Origin: DASZTV01 sp036267875
GTDB lineage: Bacteria > Actinomycetota > Actinomycetes > JAFAQI01
Reading direction: 5' to 3'
DNA: 64,000 nucleotides
Assembly: GCA_036267875.1 (NCBI GenBank)
Contig: DATAVE010000160.1
Location: forward strand, 17,418-81,417
Shown here: positions 60,784 to 64,000 of the stretch, in pieces
Position numbering within the stretch: the first letter of the stretch is position 1
Layout of the letters: each line of letters opens with the position of its first letter
Translations under genes and position numbers: made by a program
The notes under the pieces: model-generated
What the model was told of the DNA's origin: nothing
Databases searched by the model: none
What the model saw: only the letters and a program-made list of their open reading frames with translations

Positions 60784-62289
60784 ATGCGCAGAACCCGATC
60801 TGTCCTTGCCGCGACTCTCGCGATGGGCCTGCTCGCAGCGTGCGGCACCCAGGTCGACTCGGCGACCCGCCGTCAGCTCGCTGCCCAGCAGCTGCTGCAG
60901 ACCGGAGGTACGTCGAACACTGGGTCGGTCACCGGCAGTGTCGAGCCCACTACTGCGGTCACCGTGCCGAGCGACGGCGGCGTGCTGCCGACCATCCCGA
61001 CCGGGACGGGCGGCGGCCAGACCGGTACGCCGACGACCGGCTCGGGCAAGACCAACAGTGGCAAGCCGACCAATACCGGCTCGACCTCGGCGCCGAGCGG
61101 CAGCAACAGCACGGTGCCCGTGGGTGTCGGTGCTCCGGTCCCGGCCGGCGGAAACGGTGGCTCGACCGATGTCGGCGTGACCGCCGATCAGATCCTGCTG
61201 GGCAACGTCAGCGACCTGTCGGGACCGCAGCCGGGTCTGTTCCAGAGCGCGGTCAACGGCACCAACGCCTACATCGCGTACATCAACTCTCTCGGCGGGA
61301 TCTACGGCCGCCAGCTGAAGATCGATGTCGCCGACTCGCAGACCTCGTGCGAGAGCGACCGCAACGGCACCGAGGAGCTGATCGGCAAGGTCTTTGCGTT
61401 CGCCGGCTCGGCGTCGCTCGACGACGAGTGCGGCGCGACGGTCCTCGCCACTCACAAGACCGTGCCGGATGCCCACCTCGCGGTCACGCCGCAGGCCAAC
61501 GCGCTGCCCAACAACTTCAGTGTCAACCCCATCGGTACCAAGATCAACAACGGCACCTTCGAGTGGGCGGCGGGGCACTTCGGTGCTTCGGTCGTGCAGC
61601 ACACGGGGTTCCTCTACGCCAACCTGCCGGCGGTCAACAACGTCGCGAACCTGTCGATTCGCGGCGGTGAATCGGCGGGCTGGAAGTTCGTCTCGCATCA
61701 ATCGGTGTCACCGACCGCGACAGACTTCACCGCGCAGATCATCCAGATGCGCCAGGCCGGCGTGAAGTTGTTCTACACGCTCTTCGACGCGCAGGAGCTT
61801 GCGGAGTTCGTTCGTAACGCCAACCAGCAGAACTTCCATCCGTTCATCGACGCCCCGCTGGCCTACGACCAGACGTTCTTCACCCAGCTCGGCAATGCGT
61901 CACTCGCCAACGGCATCTTCGGCTTCAACGCGGAGACGCTGTTCTTCAGCAAGTCCGACGCCGGAATCCCCGAGGTCGCGCTGTTCCAGAAGTGGTACGG
62001 CGCGGTCACGGGCAACGGTCCTGCTGACACGTTCGCCGCCAACGCGTGGGCGGAGACAGCCCTGCTCGTGCAGGCCATGGCTGCCGCCGGCCCGGACCTC
62101 ACGCGCGTGAAGGTGCTCGCGGCGCTCGGCAAGATCCACTCGTTCGACGACAACGGCTTCTACGCCAAGTCAGATCCAGCCGACAAGGGCGAAGGCAACT
62201 GCTACGTCGTCTGGGAGATCAAGAACGGCGAGTACGTCCGGGTCGACGACCCAGGCCTCGGCTACCGGTGCAACGGCCGCGAGGTCTAA
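60784..62289 (+). CDS. lipoprotein solute-binding protein, Liv/branched-chain type (third)
   Basis: The 501-residue product (ATG 60784; GTG 60781 just before it is possible) has lipobox LAAC (Cys20). A Gly/Thr/Ser-rich tether of ~110 residues follows, then a LivJ-type binding fold: ADQILLGNVSDLSG, AYIAYINSLGGIYGRQLK and SCESDRNGTEELI. It shares the long-tether layout with the pair at 8463-11464 but is clearly a different branch. It may serve the Liv transporter whose LivG gene starts at the right edge. Confidence 0.88.
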   Translation: MRRTRSVLAATLAMGLLAACGTQVDSATRRQLAAQQLLQTGGTSNTGSVTGSVEPTTAVTVPSDGGVLPTIPTGTGGGQTGTPTTGSGKTNSGKPTNTGSTSAPSGSNSTVPVGVGAPVPAGGNGGSTDVGVTADQILLGNVSDLSGPQPGLFQSAVNGTNAYIAYINSLGGIYGRQLKIDVADSQTSCESDRNGTEELIGKVFAFAGSASLDDECGATVLATHKTVPDAHLAVTPQANALPNNFSVNPIGTKINNGTFEWAAGHFGASVVQHTGFLYANLPAVNNVANLSIRGGESAGWKFVSHQSVSPTATDFTAQIIQMRQAGVKLFYTLFDAQELAEFVRNANQQNFHPFIDAPLAYDQTFFTQLGNASLANGIFGFNAETLFFSKSDAGIPEVALFQKWYGAVTGNGPADTFAANAWAETALLVQAMAAAGPDLTRVKVLAALGKIHSFDDNGFYAKSDPADKGEGNCYVVWEIKNGEYVRVDDPGLGYRCNGREV

Positions 62290-62299
62290 CCTCACCCCT

Positions 62300-62365
62300 C
62301 CGCCGAGGTCGACGTACATCGCCCTCTGCGGGGTCTCAGAAGGCGAAGAGCGTCAACCTCGGCGG
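62300..62365. terminator. hairpin between convergent binding-protein and P450 genes
   Basis: Arms 62300-62314 (CCGCCGAGGTCGACG) and 62351-62365 pair at 14 of 15 positions, with an inner partly paired segment (TCGCC and GGCGA). It fills the gap between two convergent stops and is a likely two-way terminator. Confidence 0.55.
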
Positions 62366-62381
62366 TGACTTGCGCGACGGC

Positions 62382-63647
62382 TTAGCCGATGCGCACCGTC
62401 ATTCTCTTGATGCCGTTTACGAAGCTGGACCTGAGGCGATCGGGCTCGCCGACCACCTTCAGCTCGGGCATCAGCTCGAACATGGCGCGGAAGGCGACTG
62501 CGATCTCTCGGCGGGCGAGGTTCGCGCCGAGGCAGAAGTGCGGCCCGCGCGCTCCGAAGCCGACGTGCGGGTTCGGCGAGCGCTTGATGTCGAACGCCTC
62601 ACCGTCACCGAACACCGACTCGTCACGGTTGGCCGAGTTGTAGAAGAGGACGAACTTCGAGCCTTCCGCGAAGTCATGCCCGCCGACGGTCACCGGCTGC
62701 GTCGCGGTACGCCGCATCCAAGTGACCGGGCTCGCGTAGCGGACGATCTCCTCGACGGCGGTCTTGCTTAACGAATCGTCGGCCAGCCAGGACGCCCGCT
62801 GCTCGGGGTTGCGGTCGAGGGCGTAGACGCCGTGGCTGATCGCCGTACGCGTCGTCTCGTTGCCGGCGACACACAGCAGGATGAAGAACGACGCGATCTC
62901 CTGCGAGGTCAGCGACTCGCCCTCGATCTCCGCGTGGACGAGCGCGGAGACCAGGTCGTCGGTCGGCTTCTCCTTGCGCTCGTCGGCAAGGTTGGTCACC
63001 AGGCCGGACAGCGCGATGCCGGCATTGATCGCCATCGTCAGGCCCTCTTCGGGAGTAGCCATGAAGTCCGGGTCGCCGCCGGAAAGGATGACGTTGCTCT
63101 GCTCGAGCACCATCTTTTCCTCGGACTCCGGGATGCCCATCATGCGGCAGATGATCCGCAGCGGCAGCGGCGCCGCGACCTCGCTCACGAGGTCGAACTC
63201 GCCGCCGCCGGCCTCGGCAGTCGCCCGTGCGCCGATCAGGATCTCGCGGCACAGTACGTCGACGTCGTTGACGACGTCATCGAGCATCTTCGGCGTGAAG
63301 GCCGAGGAGACGATCCGGCGGATCTTCGCGTGCCGCGGGTTGTCCATCGAGATCATCGAGCCGTAGAACTCCTGCATCTCCATCGGCAGGTCGAGGATCG
63401 AGACCGCGCCCTGACCGCTGCAGAACAGTTCCGGGGTCGCGCTGATGTGCTCGACGTCGGCATGCCGCGTCACCGCGTGGTAGCCCGGCCCGACCGGGAA
63501 GCCCGGCATCTCGGGCTCCTCGAAGTAGGCAAACGGCGCCTCGGCCCGCAGCCGCGCGAAGCTCGCGTAGCGCTCCTCCTGTGACGTGCTCCAGAACGCC
63601 TCGTCGGACAGGTTGATGCCGAGATCGGCTCCGGCGGTCGTGGTCAT
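62382..63647 (-). CDS. cytochrome P450, CYP124/CYP125-like
   Basis: The 421-residue P450 has the I-helix oxygen motif AGNETTR, ExxR region (AVEEIVRYASP) and haem loop FGARGPHFCLG with Cys372. Blocks such as EFYGSMISMDNPRHAKIRRIVSSAFTPK, PLPLRIICRMMGIP, SFFILLCVAGNETTR and CSANRDES-like YNSANRDESVFGD closely recall mycobacterial CYP124. Those enzymes hydroxylate the terminal methyl of branched lipids and cholesterol side chains, which would open such side chains to acyl-CoA formation. This fits the lipid-catabolic genes elsewhere in the window. It overlaps the LivG stop by 4 bp. Confidence 0.88.
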   Translation of the reverse strand: MTTTAGADLGINLSDEAFWSTSQEERYASFARLRAEAPFAYFEEPEMPGFPVGPGYHAVTRHADVEHISATPELFCSGQGAVSILDLPMEMQEFYGSMISMDNPRHAKIRRIVSSAFTPKMLDDVVNDVDVLCREILIGARATAEAGGGEFDLVSEVAAPLPLRIICRMMGIPESEEKMVLEQSNVILSGGDPDFMATPEEGLTMAINAGIALSGLVTNLADERKEKPTDDLVSALVHAEIEGESLTSQEIASFFILLCVAGNETTRTAISHGVYALDRNPEQRASWLADDSLSKTAVEEIVRYASPVTWMRRTATQPVTVGGHDFAEGSKFVLFYNSANRDESVFGDGEAFDIKRSPNPHVGFGARGPHFCLGANLARREIAVAFRAMFELMPELKVVGEPDRLRSSFVNGIKRMTVRIG

Positions 63648-64000
63648 CGAGGTCCTCCGTTGGTGACGAGCTCTGGGGTGGCGCCGAGGTAGGCGTGCTG
63701 GACGACCGGGTTGGCGCGTACTTCGGCAGGGGTGCCTTGGCCGATGATCCGGCCGAAGTCGAGGACGTGCAGGTAGTCGCAGACGTGCATCACGAGGTCG
63801 ACGTCATGCTCGACCAGCAGGACGGCGACGCCGGACGCGGCCAGCTCGCGCAGCAGTGAGCCGAACGCCTCGGTCTCACCCGGCGAAAGCCCGGACGACG
63901 GCTCGTCGAGCAACAGCGCCTTCGGCTGTACGGCGAGCGCCCGGGCGACCTCGACCAGCCGCGCGACGCCCGTCGGGACGGCGTCGGCGGGAGCGTTCGC
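63644..64000 (-). CDS. LivG-like ABC ATPase (partial, 5' end outside window)
   Basis: The last 118 residues of a branched-chain-type ATPase are visible. They run from GVARLVEVARALAVQPKALLLDEPSSGLSPGE (Walker B) through the switch LLVEHDVDLVMHVCDYLHVLDFG to GTPAEVRANPVVQHAYLG. Walker A and the signature motif lie beyond the right edge. This is a separate LivG, not a triple fusion, so it belongs to a third, more conventional Liv-type importer. It is coupled to the P450 gene. Confidence 0.88.
   Translation of the reverse strand, partial: ANAPADAVPTGVARLVEVARALAVQPKALLLDEPSSGLSPGETEAFGSLLRELAASGVAVLLVEHDVDLVMHVCDYLHVLDFGRIIGQGTPAEVRANPVVQHAYLGATPELVTNGGPR

Overview
The window is chromosomal DNA of a high-GC Gram-positive bacterium, almost certainly an actinomycete (Actinomycetota). 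The supporting signs are very high GC content, frequent GTG starts, pervasive ATGA/GTGA gene overlaps, a DUF222/13E12-type HNH gene under a mycobacterial-type SOS box, a SigD/ShbA-like ECF sigma factor, a CYP124-like P450 and acyl-CoA catabolic operons. Genus cannot be decided from the sequence. No tRNA, rRNA, CRISPR array, IS element or prophage was seen.

Region 1 (1-18407) holds two paralogous copies of an unusual branched-chain-amino-acid-type (Liv) importer. Each copy has an MFS permease fused to a LivF-like ATPase and a single LivH-LivM-LivG fusion. Around these sit a signal-peptide/C-terminal-TM surface protein, two small two-TM proteins, tandem lipoprotein solute-binding proteins and a small lipoprotein. 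Copy A runs forward (21-6743). Copy B is split around a divergent promoter (11465-11526): the binding-protein half runs leftwards and the permease half rightwards, ending with a beta-lactamase-fold hydrolase.

Region 2 (18486-23319, minus) is a five-gene acyl-CoA degradation operon: SCP-x-like thiolase, double-hotdog MaoC hydratase, SDR, acyl-CoA dehydrogenase and TetR. A 20-bp palindrome upstream of the thiolase is a close copy of one in the divergent promoter of importer copy B. The window therefore suggests one regulon linking uptake of a lipid- or steroid-like acid with its beta-oxidation, probably controlled by the TetR.

Region 3 (23522-33521) is mixed: a secreted CHAP protein, an HSL-type hydrolase, a chemoreceptor-like protein, the SOS-box HNH gene, an ECF sigma/membrane partner pair divergent from a secreted protein, an alpha/beta hydrolase and a thiolase-like protein. 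Region 4 (33722-37303) is a redox operon: Thr-rich anchored protein, ApbE flavinyltransferase, ferric-reductase-like membrane protein, NuoF-like flavoprotein and ferredoxin. It is followed by a secreted G1-type peptidase.

Region 5 (38224-49362) has a GMC oxidoreductase with its Tat-exported partner, a crotonase, a CASTOR/POLLUX-like RCK channel and two duplicated GT39 + (GT2-)GtrA pairs. Region 6 (49472-56004) has an ABC exporter, acyl-CoA dehydrogenase, DUF6285, phosphotransferase and TetR, divergent from a DHA2 MFS pump. Region 7 (56145-64000) has an orphan protein resembling a hydrogenase-cluster family, TesB thioesterase, a processive GT2, a third Liv-type binding lipoprotein, a CYP124-like P450 and the start of a further LivG.

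Several intergenic spaces carry related structured repeats: a CGAAGTAGCAC hairpin family and a CAAGCAATGT palindrome family.
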